This document shows, one piece after another, positions 49,410 to 58,144 of a DNA stretch of 64,000 nucleotides (the first letter of the stretch is position 1; every line of letters starts with the position of its first letter). The notes below the pieces were generated by a model that was given only the letters and a program-made list of their open reading frames with translations, made no database searches and was not told the origin of the DNA. Where the stretch lies: positions 82,485 to 146,484 of the forward strand of contig NZ_LNCD01000120.1 in NCBI RefSeq assembly GCF_001542405.1, read 5' to 3'. This DNA comes from Rhizobium altiplani. Its GTDB lineage: Bacteria > Pseudomonadota > Alphaproteobacteria > Rhizobiales > Rhizobiaceae. Made by a program: the position numbers and the translations under genes.

Positions 49410-49856
49410 ATGCTTAGAGGTATTCACCCCATCCTCAATCCCGATCTGCTGCGTGCGATCGCCCGCATGGGGCACGGCGACGATATCGTCATCGCCGACG
49501 CCAACTTTCCCTCGAGCACGATGGGTCCGGAGGTCATTCGTGCCGATGGCGTCAGCGCCACTGACATGGCCGAGGCGATCCTGACGCATTTTCCGCTCGA
49601 TACGTTCGTGCCGGAGACGGCGTGGCGCATGGAAGTTGTCGGCGACCCGACCGCAGTGCCCGACGTTTGCGCCGAATTTCAGGAAATCGTTTCGAGGCGC
49701 GCCGGCGACTTCAAGATCGCATCCCTCGAACGCTTCGCCTTTTATGAGCGTGCCCGCACGGCCGCCTATATTGTCGCGACGACAGAATTCCGGCTCTACG
49801 GTAACCTGATTTTGAAGAAAGGTGTTGTTCGCCCGGACGAAGTCTATCGCGGCTGA
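49410..49856 (+). CDS. fucU: FucU/RbsD-family sugar mutarotase
   Basis: A 148-residue protein of the RbsD/FucU family: MLRGIHPILNPDLLRAIARMGHGD, IVIADANFPSSTMGPEVIRADG, and C-terminal RTAAYIVATTEFRLYGNLILKKGVV. FucU equilibrates alpha and beta L-fucose anomers; the length and the NPDLLRAIARMGHGD opening match FucU more than RbsD (about 139 aa). Start 9 bases after the aldose dehydrogenase stop, so same transcript. Confidence 0.9.
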   Translation: MLRGIHPILNPDLLRAIARMGHGDDIVIADANFPSSTMGPEVIRADGVSATDMAEAILTHFPLDTFVPETAWRMEVVGDPTAVPDVCAEFQEIVSRRAGDFKIASLERFAFYERARTAAYIVATTEFRLYGNLILKKGVVRPDEVYRG

Positions 49857-49980
49857 CAGCACTTTAGACTGCGGATGAACGATTGGAAAAACAATTACTT
49901 GCGATGGATAAAGAAACAATGAGCGAGCCGCTTGCAGTACTTGCAATTTGACTTTCGCTCGGCTAGCTTCTCGTGGTAAC

Positions 49981-49999
49981 TGTTTTTTATCGATAAAAA
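49981..49999. promoter_or_regulatory. operator candidate before the sugar-binding protein gene
   Basis: TGTTTTTTATCGATAAAAA; bases 49984-49999 are a perfect 16-bp palindrome. It shares TGTTTTTTATC with 46780-46790 (opposite orientation). About 62 bases before the start codon. Confidence 0.55.
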
Positions 50000-50061
50000 T
50001 CGCCCGCCTGCGTTCAGCGGTACGGTTTCTTGGAGGAGAACGCACCTAGGAGGAGAACTAC

Positions 50062-51048
50062 ATGCGCATGAAATCCATTCTGTCGCGCCGAGCCTTCACG
50101 GCTCTCGCGGGTGCTGCCGCTATCGCCACCGCAATGCCGGTAACGTCGTTTGCAGCTGACGTGACGATTCCGATCATCGTCAAGGACACGACCTCTTTCT
50201 ACTGGCAGATCGTTCTGGCCGGCGCCCGCGCTGCCGGTAAGGATCTAGGTGTCAACGTTCCGGAACTCGGCGCACAGGCCGAATCCGACATCAACGGCCA
50301 GATCAGCATTCTTGAAAACGCCGTTGCCGGTAAGCCGGCTGCAATCGTGATCTCGCCGACCGAGTTCAAGGCGCTTGGCAAGCCGATCGACGAAGCTGCA
50401 AAGTCCGTTCCGATCATCGGCATCGACTCGGCCGCCGATTCCAAGGCTTTCAAGTCGTTCCTGACGACTGACAACGTCCAGGGCGGCCGCATCGCGGCTG
50501 ACGGCCTTGCTGCCGCCATTAAGGAAATGACTGGCAAGGAGGAGGGCGAAGTCGTCATCCTCACCAACCTGCCGGGCGTCGGCTCGCTCGAGCAGCGCCG
50601 TGAAGGTTTCCTGGATCAGATCAAGACGAAGCATCCCGGCCTTAAGGTCATTGCTGACAAGTACGGCGACGGCCAGGCCACGACCGGTCTCAACATGATG
50701 ACCGATCTGATCACGGCTAACCCGAACCTTGTTGGCGCCTTCGCCTCGAACCTCATCTTGGGACAGGGCGTCGGCCAGGCAATCGCGGAGAACAAGCTCG
50801 GCGACAAGATCAAGGTCATCGCTTTCGATAGCGACGACAAGACGGTCGGCTTCCTCAAGGACGGCTCGCTCGCAGGTCTCGTCGTGCAGGATCCCTACCG
50901 CATGGGCTATGACGGCGTGAAGACGGCGCTCGCCGTATCCAAGGGCGAGAAGGTCGAGGCCAACGTCGACACCGGCGCAAACCTGGTCACCAAGGCCAAC
51001 ATGAGCGACCCGAAGATCGACGCTCTTCTGAACCCCAAGATCAAGTAA
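50062..51048 (+). CDS. sugar ABC transporter periplasmic binding protein (RbsB type)
   Basis: A 328-residue exported protein. The signal region has SRRAFTALAGAAAIATAMP, then FAADV; the twin arginine suggests Tat export is possible. The mature part is a two-lobe sugar-binding protein (IPIIVKDTTSFYWQIVLAGARAAGKDLG, VISPTEFKAL). Two nearly identical ribosome sites (GGAGGAGAAC) occur just upstream, the second 5 bases before the ATG. It feeds the ATPase and permease that follow and probably binds the sugar handled by FucU. Confidence 0.92.
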   Translation: MRMKSILSRRAFTALAGAAAIATAMPVTSFAADVTIPIIVKDTTSFYWQIVLAGARAAGKDLGVNVPELGAQAESDINGQISILENAVAGKPAAIVISPTEFKALGKPIDEAAKSVPIIGIDSAADSKAFKSFLTTDNVQGGRIAADGLAAAIKEMTGKEEGEVVILTNLPGVGSLEQRREGFLDQIKTKHPGLKVIADKYGDGQATTGLNMMTDLITANPNLVGAFASNLILGQGVGQAIAENKLGDKIKVIAFDSDDKTVGFLKDGSLAGLVVQDPYRMGYDGVKTALAVSKGEKVEANVDTGANLVTKANMSDPKIDALLNPKIK

Positions 51049-51060
51049 ATCACACGACGT

Positions 51061-51094
51061 GGCCGCGCGAGAGAAATCCCGCGCGGCCTTTCCT
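51061..51094 (+). terminator. hairpin after the binding-protein gene
   Basis: GGCCGCGCG (51061-51069) and CGCGCGGCC (51080-51088) pair perfectly over a 10-base loop, then TTTCCTTC. It should partly terminate or stabilise the message, so that more binding protein than ATPase/permease is made. Confidence 0.65.
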
Positions 51095-51169
51095 TCACCT
51101 GTGTTATCGTCCGCATGAGGAGCGCGGACTGCTGGTGGAGAGACGGCAATTCGCGAGGAGGAGACGCCC

Positions 51170-52720
51170 ATGAGCCTGGAAGAGGTCAGTCATCGCCACG
51201 ATGACAGCGCCACGCTGACGGAGGCAAGCCGCATTCCTGCGGGCGCCCCGATCCTCGAACTTAAAGGACTTCAAAAGAATTACGGCTACGTCCAGGCGCT
51301 GAAGCCGGCGACGATGACGTTCCTGGCCGGCGAGATCCACGCGATCGTCGGCGAGAATGGGGCTGGCAAGTCGACCCTGATCAAGCTTCTGACCGGTGTG
51401 ATTGCCAGAACGGCGGGCGAGATTCTCTGGTGCGGCCACCCCGTCGCCCTGGCAACGCCCAACGAAGCGATCGCGCGCGGCATCAACGCCGTCCACCAGG
51501 AAGTCGTTCTCTGCCCGCACTTGACGGTAGCGGCCAACCTCTTTCTCGGCGACGAGGTCAATCAATACGGGCTGATGCGCAAGAAAGAGATGGAGAAGAT
51601 GGCGCAGGCCGTCCTCGACGATCTCGGCTTCGGACTGCCTGCCGGCGTGCCTCTCGCCGATTTGACGATCGGCCAACAACAACTCGTTGCGACTGCGCGC
51701 GCGGCCATGCGCGGCACGCAATTCCTGATCTTCGACGAGCCAACAGCCTACCTGACCCGCCAGGAATCGGCGCAGCTTTTCAAGCTGATCCGCCGCCTTC
51801 AAAGCGAAGGCGTCACGATCGTCTACATCAGTCATCGCATGGAAGAAGTGTTCGAGCTCGCTGACCGTGTTTCGGTCCTGCGCGACGGCACGCATGTCGG
51901 TACACGCACCATCGGCGAGACGAATGAAGCCGAGCTGATCGCGTTGATGATCAACCGCTCGATCGAGCAGATCTATCACAAGGAAGAGATCCCGATCGGA
52001 GACACGATCCTTGACGTGCGCGGGCTTTCCGGACCGGGCTTCGAGAACGTCTCGCTCTCGGTCAAGGCCGGCCAGATCGTGGGCCTCTATGGCCTGATCG
52101 GCGCAGGGCGCAGCGAATTCGCTCTTGGCCTGTTCGGGCGGGAAAAGACCACGGCCGGCGAGATCCACTGGATGGGCAAGAAGGTCGATATCACCAACGA
52201 GCGCACTGCAATGGAACTCGGGATCGCGCTGGCGCCGGAAAGCCGCCGCGACCAGGGACTTTGCCTCAACCTGCCGATCGGACTGAATATCAATCTTCCG
52301 GTCTTCAAACGGCTGAGCAAGGGCCCTGTCATCAGCCACAGCGAGGAATCGCAGAATGCCGACCAACAGATCCGTGACCTGGCGATCAAGACGCCGAGCC
52401 GGCGTGTCCTGGTTTCGGCCATGTCGGGCGGGAACCAGCAGAAAGTCGTCATCGGCAAATGGCTGAGCTACGGCGCTCGCCTCTTCATCTTCGATGAGCC
52501 GACGGTGGGCGTCGACGTCGGTACGAAGGCGGAAATCTACCGGCTGTTTGCAAAGCTTCTCAAGCAAGGCGCGGGTATCATCCTGATCTCCTCCTATCTG
52601 CCTGAGGTTTATGAGCTCGCCGACAGGCTGCACGTCTTCCGCCGCGGCCAGCTTGTTGCAAGCCACGACTTCCACGCGGCAACACATGAAGAAGTGCTCA
52701 GCGAAGCGATCGGTGTCTAA
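51170..52720 (+). CDS. sugar ABC transporter ATPase with two nucleotide-binding domains (RbsA type)
   Basis: A 516-residue protein. The first ATPase half has Walker A GENGAGKST, a signature region reduced to LTIGQQQLVATARA and Walker B FLIFDEPTAYLT. The second half has GLIGAGRSE at the P-loop position (degenerate), signature MSGGNQQKVVIGKWL and FIFDEPTVGVDVG. The degenerate second P-loop is usual for RbsA/XylG. GAGGAGGAGACG precedes the ATG. It powers import with the permease 24 bases downstream. Confidence 0.94.
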   Translation: MSLEEVSHRHDDSATLTEASRIPAGAPILELKGLQKNYGYVQALKPATMTFLAGEIHAIVGENGAGKSTLIKLLTGVIARTAGEILWCGHPVALATPNEAIARGINAVHQEVVLCPHLTVAANLFLGDEVNQYGLMRKKEMEKMAQAVLDDLGFGLPAGVPLADLTIGQQQLVATARAAMRGTQFLIFDEPTAYLTRQESAQLFKLIRRLQSEGVTIVYISHRMEEVFELADRVSVLRDGTHVGTRTIGETNEAELIALMINRSIEQIYHKEEIPIGDTILDVRGLSGPGFENVSLSVKAGQIVGLYGLIGAGRSEFALGLFGREKTTAGEIHWMGKKVDITNERTAMELGIALAPESRRDQGLCLNLPIGLNINLPVFKRLSKGPVISHSEESQNADQQIRDLAIKTPSRRVLVSAMSGGNQQKVVIGKWLSYGARLFIFDEPTVGVDVGTKAEIYRLFAKLLKQGAGIILISSYLPEVYELADRLHVFRRGQLVASHDFHAATHEEVLSEAIGV

Positions 52721-52744
52721 AAGAAAAAGAGGGAGAGAGAACCA

Positions 52745-53719
52745 ATGACCGTAACCCCCACCGATATCGCCGCGCCGCCGCCGCGCCGAAAAGTCAATAT
52801 CCTGTTCGGCCTGACCCTCATCGGTCTCCTGGCCTTCCTCTGGATCGTTCTCGGCTTCGTCACAGCGAGCTTCTGGACGCCGCTGAACATTTCCAACCTG
52901 CTGCGGCAGGGCGCAATGACCGCGATCCTGGCCCTTGGCCAGACGTTCGTAATCATCACCGCCGGTATCGACCTTTCGGTCGGCGCGATCGTCGGATTCT
53001 GCACCGTTATCCTGGCTTGGCTGCTGCAAGCGGGCGTGCCGGTCTGGGCGTCCATCCTGATCACGCTGCTGATCGGCGTCGGCATCGGGGTGTTCCACGG
53101 CTTCGGCATCGTCAAGATGGGACTGCCGCCCTTCATCATCACGCTGGCAACGCTTACGTCGCTGCGCGGCATCGGACTTTTGATCACCAATGGTTCGACG
53201 ATCAACATCGTCAACGAGCCCTTCACGAACTTTGCCCGCGCCGACTTCCTTGGCGTGCCGAGCCTGTTCTGGATGGTTATTCTTGTCGCCGTCCCGTCTT
53301 ACGTCTTCCTGCACTTGAGCCGGTGGGGTCGCTATCTCTTCGCCGTCGGTTCCAACCGCGAAGCGGCCCGTCTGTCGGGTGTCCGGGTGAACGGCATCAT
53401 CTATCTCGCCTATATTCTCTCGGCGACATTTGCCGCCTTCGTTGGTGTTCTGCTTGCCTCCCGTATCGCGATCGGCAACGCCACACAGGCCGACGGATGG
53501 GAACTGCAGGCGATCGCTTCGTCCGTTATCGGCGGCACCAGCCTGTTCGGCGCCATCGGCTCCGTGCACGGACCGCTCATCGGCGCTTTCATTCTGGCGA
53601 CCATCAACAACGGTGCGAACCTGCTGAACGTCAATTCGTTCTGGCAGCGCATCATCACCGGCCTGCTGATCATCGTCATCGTATACTTCGACCAGCTGCG
53701 CCGCCGCCGCACGCCGTAA
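52745..53719 (+). CDS. sugar ABC transporter permease (RbsC type)
   Basis: A 324-residue inner-membrane permease with about ten hydrophobic segments and the RbsC-type loops GQTFVIITAGIDLSVGAIVG and AVGSNREAARLSGV. AGGGAGAGAG precedes the ATG. It forms the channel with the RbsA-type ATPase. Confidence 0.94.
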   Translation: MTVTPTDIAAPPPRRKVNILFGLTLIGLLAFLWIVLGFVTASFWTPLNISNLLRQGAMTAILALGQTFVIITAGIDLSVGAIVGFCTVILAWLLQAGVPVWASILITLLIGVGIGVFHGFGIVKMGLPPFIITLATLTSLRGIGLLITNGSTINIVNEPFTNFARADFLGVPSLFWMVILVAVPSYVFLHLSRWGRYLFAVGSNREAARLSGVRVNGIIYLAYILSATFAAFVGVLLASRIAIGNATQADGWELQAIASSVIGGTSLFGAIGSVHGPLIGAFILATINNGANLLNVNSFWQRIITGLLIIVIVYFDQLRRRRTP

Positions 53720-53737
53720 GCCGGCAGCGAGATAGGG

Positions 53738-53757
53738 AGCCGGCCCAAAGGCCGGCT
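53738..53757 (+). terminator. hairpin after the permease gene
   Basis: AGCCGGCC and GGCCGGCT pair perfectly around CAAA, followed by TCTTCC. A weak T-tract; it may limit read-through into the dehydrogenase gene 28 bases downstream. Confidence 0.5.
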
Positions 53758-53785
53758 TCTTCCATCTAGGGAATGCGAGATCATT

Positions 53786-54805
53786 ATGAAAGCAGTGCTC
53801 TGCCAAGAACCTGGCGTCCTCGAACTCGTGGAACGTCCCTCACCCGGCGCGCCTGAATCCGGCTGGGTACGGCTTGCGGTGAGCCATGTCGGAATCTGCG
53901 GCACGGACTACCACATTTTCGAGGGCAAGCACCCGTTCCTGGAATATCCCCGCGTGATGGGGCACGAGATCTCGGCGACGGTTGTCGAAGCGGGCGAAGG
54001 CGTTGCCATGGCGGTCGGAACGCCTGTGGTCGTCAACCCGTATCTCTCCTGTGGCACCTGCGTCGCCTGCCGCCAAGACAAGCCGAATTGCTGCACCAAT
54101 ATCAAGGTGCTTGGCGTTCATACCGACGGTGCTTTCTGCGACGAAATCACGGTGCCTGCCGGCAATCTCTATGCGATGAAGGGCGTGAGCCTTGAAGCTG
54201 CAGCCACAACGGAGTTTCTGGCAATCGGCGCCCATGCCGTTCGCCGTTCGATGGCGCCGACCGGATCGCGCTCGCTCGTCATCGGTGCCGGCCCGATCGG
54301 GCTCGGGGCCGCAATCTTCTCGCGGATATCAGGGCATGAGGTGACATTGCTCGACACCAGTCAGGAGCGGCTCCAGATGGCCGTTGATCGGTTCGGCTTT
54401 TCCTCTAGCATCGTTGCAGGCGAAGGTGCCGCCGATGCTGTCAGGGCGATGACTGGCGGCGACGGTTTTGACGTCGTTTTCGATGCCACCGGCTATGGCC
54501 CATCGATGGAGAAAGCCTTCGGCTTCGTCGCCCATGGCGGCGCGCTGGTGCTGGTCAGCGTCGTGAAGGACGATATTCGCTTCTCCGATCCGGAGTTCCA
54601 CAAGCGCGAAATGATGGTCATCGGCAGCCGCAACGCGACCCGCGTGGACTTCGAACATGTCGCGGATTCGATCGCCAAGGGCCTCGTACCGGTCGAGCAG
54701 TTGATCACCCACCGTACGACTTTGGAGAATGCGCCACGGGACCTGGCACGCTGGGCTCATGAAAAGAGCGGCCTGATCAAAGCGGTCATCAAGGTCGGCG
54801 CTTAA
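53786..54805 (+). CDS. zinc-dependent medium-chain alcohol dehydrogenase
   Basis: A 339-residue MDR. Catalytic-zinc ligand C35-type site GICGTDYHIF, GHEISATVVEAGEG, and the structural-zinc cysteines CGTCVACRQDKPNCC. Rossmann segment VIGAGPIGLGAAIF. The last gene of the sugar operon; in an oxidative L-fucose route it could oxidise 2-keto-3-deoxy-L-fuconate, but a sorbitol/threonine dehydrogenase-like role is equally possible. Its stop overlaps that of convergent cutC by 4 bases. Confidence 0.85.
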   Translation: MKAVLCQEPGVLELVERPSPGAPESGWVRLAVSHVGICGTDYHIFEGKHPFLEYPRVMGHEISATVVEAGEGVAMAVGTPVVVNPYLSCGTCVACRQDKPNCCTNIKVLGVHTDGAFCDEITVPAGNLYAMKGVSLEAAATTEFLAIGAHAVRRSMAPTGSRSLVIGAGPIGLGAAIFSRISGHEVTLLDTSQERLQMAVDRFGFSSSIVAGEGAADAVRAMTGGDGFDVVFDATGYGPSMEKAFGFVAHGGALVLVSVVKDDIRFSDPEFHKREMMVIGSRNATRVDFEHVADSIAKGLVPVEQLITHRTTLENAPRDLARWAHEKSGLIKAVIKVGA

Positions 54806-55524
54806 AGCGCGTCGATCGCCACCCGCATCTGGCGAACGACGTCGGCATCCGTCCGGTTCGTTGTCGCTGCTTCGAAGCCGAAGGTAACCGCCCGTGGGTC
54901 GATGCTGTCGACCCGTGAGCTGCAGGAGGCGTGAACCTCGCTTGTGCCGGTGGCCCGCAGTATCTCAGCGACGTTGCCTGGACGCACGCCACTGCCGGGC
55001 ATGATCGAGATACGGCGAGCCGCCTTGCGGGAGAGACGGCTCAGCGTTTCCAGGCCGTCGATCGCCTTCGGCACACAGCCTGACGTCAGGATGCGCTCGC
55101 AGCCGAGTTCGATCGCCTGTTCCAGTGCTGCACCGGGATCAGGGACGAGATCGAAGGCACGGTGGAGGGTCGATCCAAGTCCCTCGGCACGCGCCCTTAG
55201 CCGGCTGATCAGAGGCATGTCCAGCCTGCCGTCCTGGCGATTGGCGCCGATGACGACGCCGGCAAGGCCGAAGGCGCGCACGGCATCGATATCGGCCATC
55301 ATCGCCTCTTCGTCAGCCGCATCGAACACGAAAGGGCCGGCGTGCGGGCGGATCATCGCATAGACCGGAATGGGCGCAGCGGCGGCAGCTTTCATCAGCC
55401 CGGCGACCGGCGTCAGCCCGCCAAGCTCCAGCGCCGAGCAGAGTTCGATACGGCCCGCACCGCCGGCAATTGCAGCCGCAAGCCCCTGCGGGCTGTCCAC
55501 GCACACTTCCAACAAAACGCTCAC
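54802..55524 (-). CDS. cutC: CutC family protein
   Basis: A 240-residue TIM-barrel protein: LEVCVDSPQGLAAAIAGGAGRIELCSALELGGLTPVAGL at the N-terminus, IRPHAGPFVF and HRAFDLVPDP. CutC was linked to copper homeostasis in E. coli, though its enzymatic role is unclear. The start is a GTG at 55524 with AGGAGATTC upstream. Convergent with the sugar operon and 32 bases downstream of nothing on its strand that could be an operon partner. Confidence 0.9.
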   Translation of the reverse strand: MSVLLEVCVDSPQGLAAAIAGGAGRIELCSALELGGLTPVAGLMKAAAAAPIPVYAMIRPHAGPFVFDAADEEAMMADIDAVRAFGLAGVVIGANRQDGRLDMPLISRLRARAEGLGSTLHRAFDLVPDPGAALEQAIELGCERILTSGCVPKAIDGLETLSRLSRKAARRISIMPGSGVRPGNVAEILRATGTSEVHASCSSRVDSIDPRAVTFGFEAATTNRTDADVVRQMRVAIDAL

Positions 55525-55556
55525 GCTCGAATCTCCTTGTCCGCCGCGCCGTCCAT

Positions 55557-56750
55557 TTAAGCGAAAGCGTTTTCTTGCGCGACGGGTTCGGCAATTATTT
55601 CGGCAACGGCGGCGACAATCACGGCACTTGCGTCAGCCGAGGCTTTCCGATGGTTGAAGGCGACGTGATAGGACATCGGGATGGACTCCTCAAGTTCGAC
55701 GATGCGAACCTTGTCGGCAATGGGCATGGCGCTGACGCGGCCAAGAAACGAGATATAGCCGTGGTTGGCGACAAGGTCGACGATCACAGGCAGAGAGTCG
55801 GCGGCAGTGATATCCTGGTTGCGGTGCCTGCGATTGGCAGTGCGCTCGTGGCTTAGCGCCATCGTGGCGTGTCCAAGCCCCGTCCTCGAACTCGGCGTGC
55901 AGATCGCGTGACCTTCGACAAGCTCGGCCACCGTCCGCTCTCGGCTTTGCAGCGGTGCTATCAGGACCATTTCGGTCTTCAGCAACTCGCGATGCTGGAA
56001 GCGCTCAAGACCAAAAACGGAGTCGAGAATGGCAACGTCGATCCGGCCGGATTTCAAAGCTTCCCGCAAGTCATCCGCCGTCATCAACACCAGAGACAGG
56101 GCATTCTTGCTGCGGCGGGCGTTCCATTCGGCGACGAGAGCGCCAAGGCATCGTGCAACCCAACTTTCCGATCCTGTCGGAATGATCGAACCGATGCGCA
56201 GCGCCCGCGCCGTGCGCTGATAGCGTTCGTCAGCGGACGCTTTCAGATCATTCCACTCCTGCGTGATGGCCTGAAAGATGGCATAGATCCGGCTACCCTG
56301 CTCCGTCAGCGCGGAGCCATTAGCCTGCCGCTCGAAGAGGCGATGACCGAGCGCCTTCTCCAAAGTCGCGATCTGAAGCGAAAGCTGCGGCTGACCGAGC
56401 TTCAGCCGTCGCGCCGCCCGGTTGATGCTGCCTTGGTCAGCGACCTCAAGGAACCGCTCCATCGTGGTGATCTTGATCGGCAGGCGCGACGGTTCGTTGG
56501 TCCCCATCCAGTTCGCGAGCTCTTCAGCTGCCCGCACGATCGGGGCGAGCTTTTCGCGCACGTCGTTGCTGGCGAGGAGCGTCGCAAGCTCGCCGGAGCT
56601 GCGCTCTGTCAGCTTCAGGGCAAGCACCGTTTCGAGATTGCGGACGGCGGTCGAGACTGTCGATGCTGCAAGCGAAAGGCTTCGTGCCGTCTCTCTGATC
56701 GAACCCGATGTGAGCACGTGACTGGCGACAAACAACGTGCCGAGCTGCAA
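55557..56750 (-). CDS. LysR-type regulator with two HTH domains
   Basis: A 397-residue protein. Residues 3-52 are an HTH-like segment (SHVLTSGSIRETARSLSLAASTVSTAVRNLETVL), about 93-152 a clear LysR HTH (TTMERFLEVADQGSINRAARRLKLGQPQLSLQIATLEKALGHRLF), and from about 165 the effector domain. A normal LysR protein is about 300 residues. The start is TTG at 56750 with CGGAGA 6 bases before it; the frame is open further to 56975, but that stretch is rich in Arg, Phe and Cys and not protein-like. Divergent from the betaine-type transporter and so its likely regulator. Confidence 0.82.
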   Translation of the reverse strand: MQLGTLFVASHVLTSGSIRETARSLSLAASTVSTAVRNLETVLALKLTERSSGELATLLASNDVREKLAPIVRAAEELANWMGTNEPSRLPIKITTMERFLEVADQGSINRAARRLKLGQPQLSLQIATLEKALGHRLFERQANGSALTEQGSRIYAIFQAITQEWNDLKASADERYQRTARALRIGSIIPTGSESWVARCLGALVAEWNARRSKNALSLVLMTADDLREALKSGRIDVAILDSVFGLERFQHRELLKTEMVLIAPLQSRERTVAELVEGHAICTPSSRTGLGHATMALSHERTANRRHRNQDITAADSLPVIVDLVANHGYISFLGRVSAMPIADKVRIVELEESIPMSYHVAFNHRKASADASAVIVAAVAEIIAEPVAQENAFA

Positions 56751-57170
56751 TCGCTGTCTCCGTAACAATATGAAAAATCGAACGATATGATGTGTTCGCG
56801 AAAAAAGATATCCCTGTCGGGAAATCCGGCGGCTATCGTTCCCGCCAAGAACAAAACCGGGCTGGACAGTAGAAGTGCTGAAGAGCACCGGACATCTGCG
56901 GAAACACGCAAGGGAACAAAAACAAATCGCGACAGCGATGGAAAAGGAAATGCATTTTCGCGCAAGCATTTGCATTCACCGCCATAATCGCGCCGCGACC
57001 GCAAAACTGGAGAGGCTTGCATCGATTTTTCGAACGCGAACGCTATTTCCATCACGCACGTATTTCCGGCATTATCGCAGCCAGACTGCTTTCGCCGGTG
57101 ATTTTATACGTGGAAGGCTCCCGCCAGGGCCTGCCACGAGGTCAAACGGTGTAAATCAAGGGGACAATCC
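56751..57170. other. divergent promoter region of the LysR and yehZ-like genes
   Basis: No gene supported. I see no strong palindrome. It should carry the promoters and LysR sites for both directions. Confidence 0.4.
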
Positions 57171-58079
57171 ATGTTGAAGAAATTCGCTCTTGCCGTCACG
57201 CTTTCCGCCTTTGCGGCAGGGGCGGCCCATGCTGCAGACGTCGTCGTTTCATCGAAAATCGATACTGAAGGCACGCTGCTCGGCAACGTGATCGTGCTCG
57301 CGCTCAACGCAAACGGCATCAAGACGCAGGACCGTGTTGCGCTTGGGACGACGCCGGTTCTTCGCAAGGCAATCACATCAGGCGAAATCGACATCTATCC
57401 GGAATATACCGGCAATGCCGGCTTCTTCTTCAACAAGGCCGACGATGCAGCCTGGAAGAACCTCGAACAGGGCTACGAACTGGCCAAAAAGCTCGATTAC
57501 GATGCCAACAAGATTGTCTGGCTGGCGCCTTCCCCCGCCAACAACACCTGGGCGCTCGCGGTCCGCAACGACGTCGCCGGCCCGAACAACCTGAAGACCA
57601 TGTCGGACTTCGGCAAGTGGGTCGCAGGCGGTGGTGCTGCCAAGCTTGTGGCTTCCGCCGAGTTCGTCAACTCGGCTGGCGCGCTTCCGGCATTCCAGAC
57701 GACCTACGGCTTCACGCTGAAGCCAGACCAGGAAATCGTCCTTTCGGGCGGTGACACGGCCGCGACCATCAAGGCGGCAGCCGACCAGACGAACGGCGCC
57801 AACACCGCCATGGTCTATGGTACAGATGGTGCGATCCAGGCCGCGGAACTGACGGTTCTCGAGGACGACAAGAACGTCCAGCAAGTCTATGCGCCGACCG
57901 CGATCATCCGCGAGGAAGTGCTGAAGGCAAACCCGAAGATCGAGGAAGTGCTCGCACCGATCTTCAAGAGCCTGAACGCCGATGAACTGCGCAAGCTGAA
58001 CGGCAAGATCCAGGTCGACGGCGAACCGGCGAAGTCGGTTGCCGAAGGCTACCTGAAGGAAAAGGGCTTCCTGAAGTAA
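57171..58079 (+). CDS. yehZ: betaine/osmolyte ABC transporter binding protein (YehZ/OsmF type)
   Basis: A 302-residue exported protein with signal peptide MLKKFALAVTLSAFAAGAAHA. The mature part is of the OpuAC/OsmF type: VVVSSKIDTEGTLLGNVIVLALNANG, IDIYPEYTGNAGFFF and the domain-closing NTAMVYGTDGAI. Family ligands are glycine betaine, choline and similar compatible solutes. AAGGGGACAATCC precedes the ATG. First of a four-gene set in the same order as E. coli yehZYXW. Confidence 0.9.
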   Translation: MLKKFALAVTLSAFAAGAAHAADVVVSSKIDTEGTLLGNVIVLALNANGIKTQDRVALGTTPVLRKAITSGEIDIYPEYTGNAGFFFNKADDAAWKNLEQGYELAKKLDYDANKIVWLAPSPANNTWALAVRNDVAGPNNLKTMSDFGKWVAGGGAAKLVASAEFVNSAGALPAFQTTYGFTLKPDQEIVLSGGDTAATIKAAADQTNGANTAMVYGTDGAIQAAELTVLEDDKNVQQVYAPTAIIREEVLKANPKIEEVLAPIFKSLNADELRKLNGKIQVDGEPAKSVAEGYLKEKGFLK

Positions 58080-58144
58080 TCTCGTTGCCCGATGCTCCGC
58101 CTGCCCACGGGCGGAGCAGCCTTTCGACCGGACAGGATGGATCG

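Noticed and set aside
51104..53806. 900-codon minus-strand frame opposite the sugar transporter genes
   Set aside because: Length comes from the GC-rich third-position bias of the real genes; the translation is low-complexity (Asp/Gln/Arg) and overlaps three recognisable genes.
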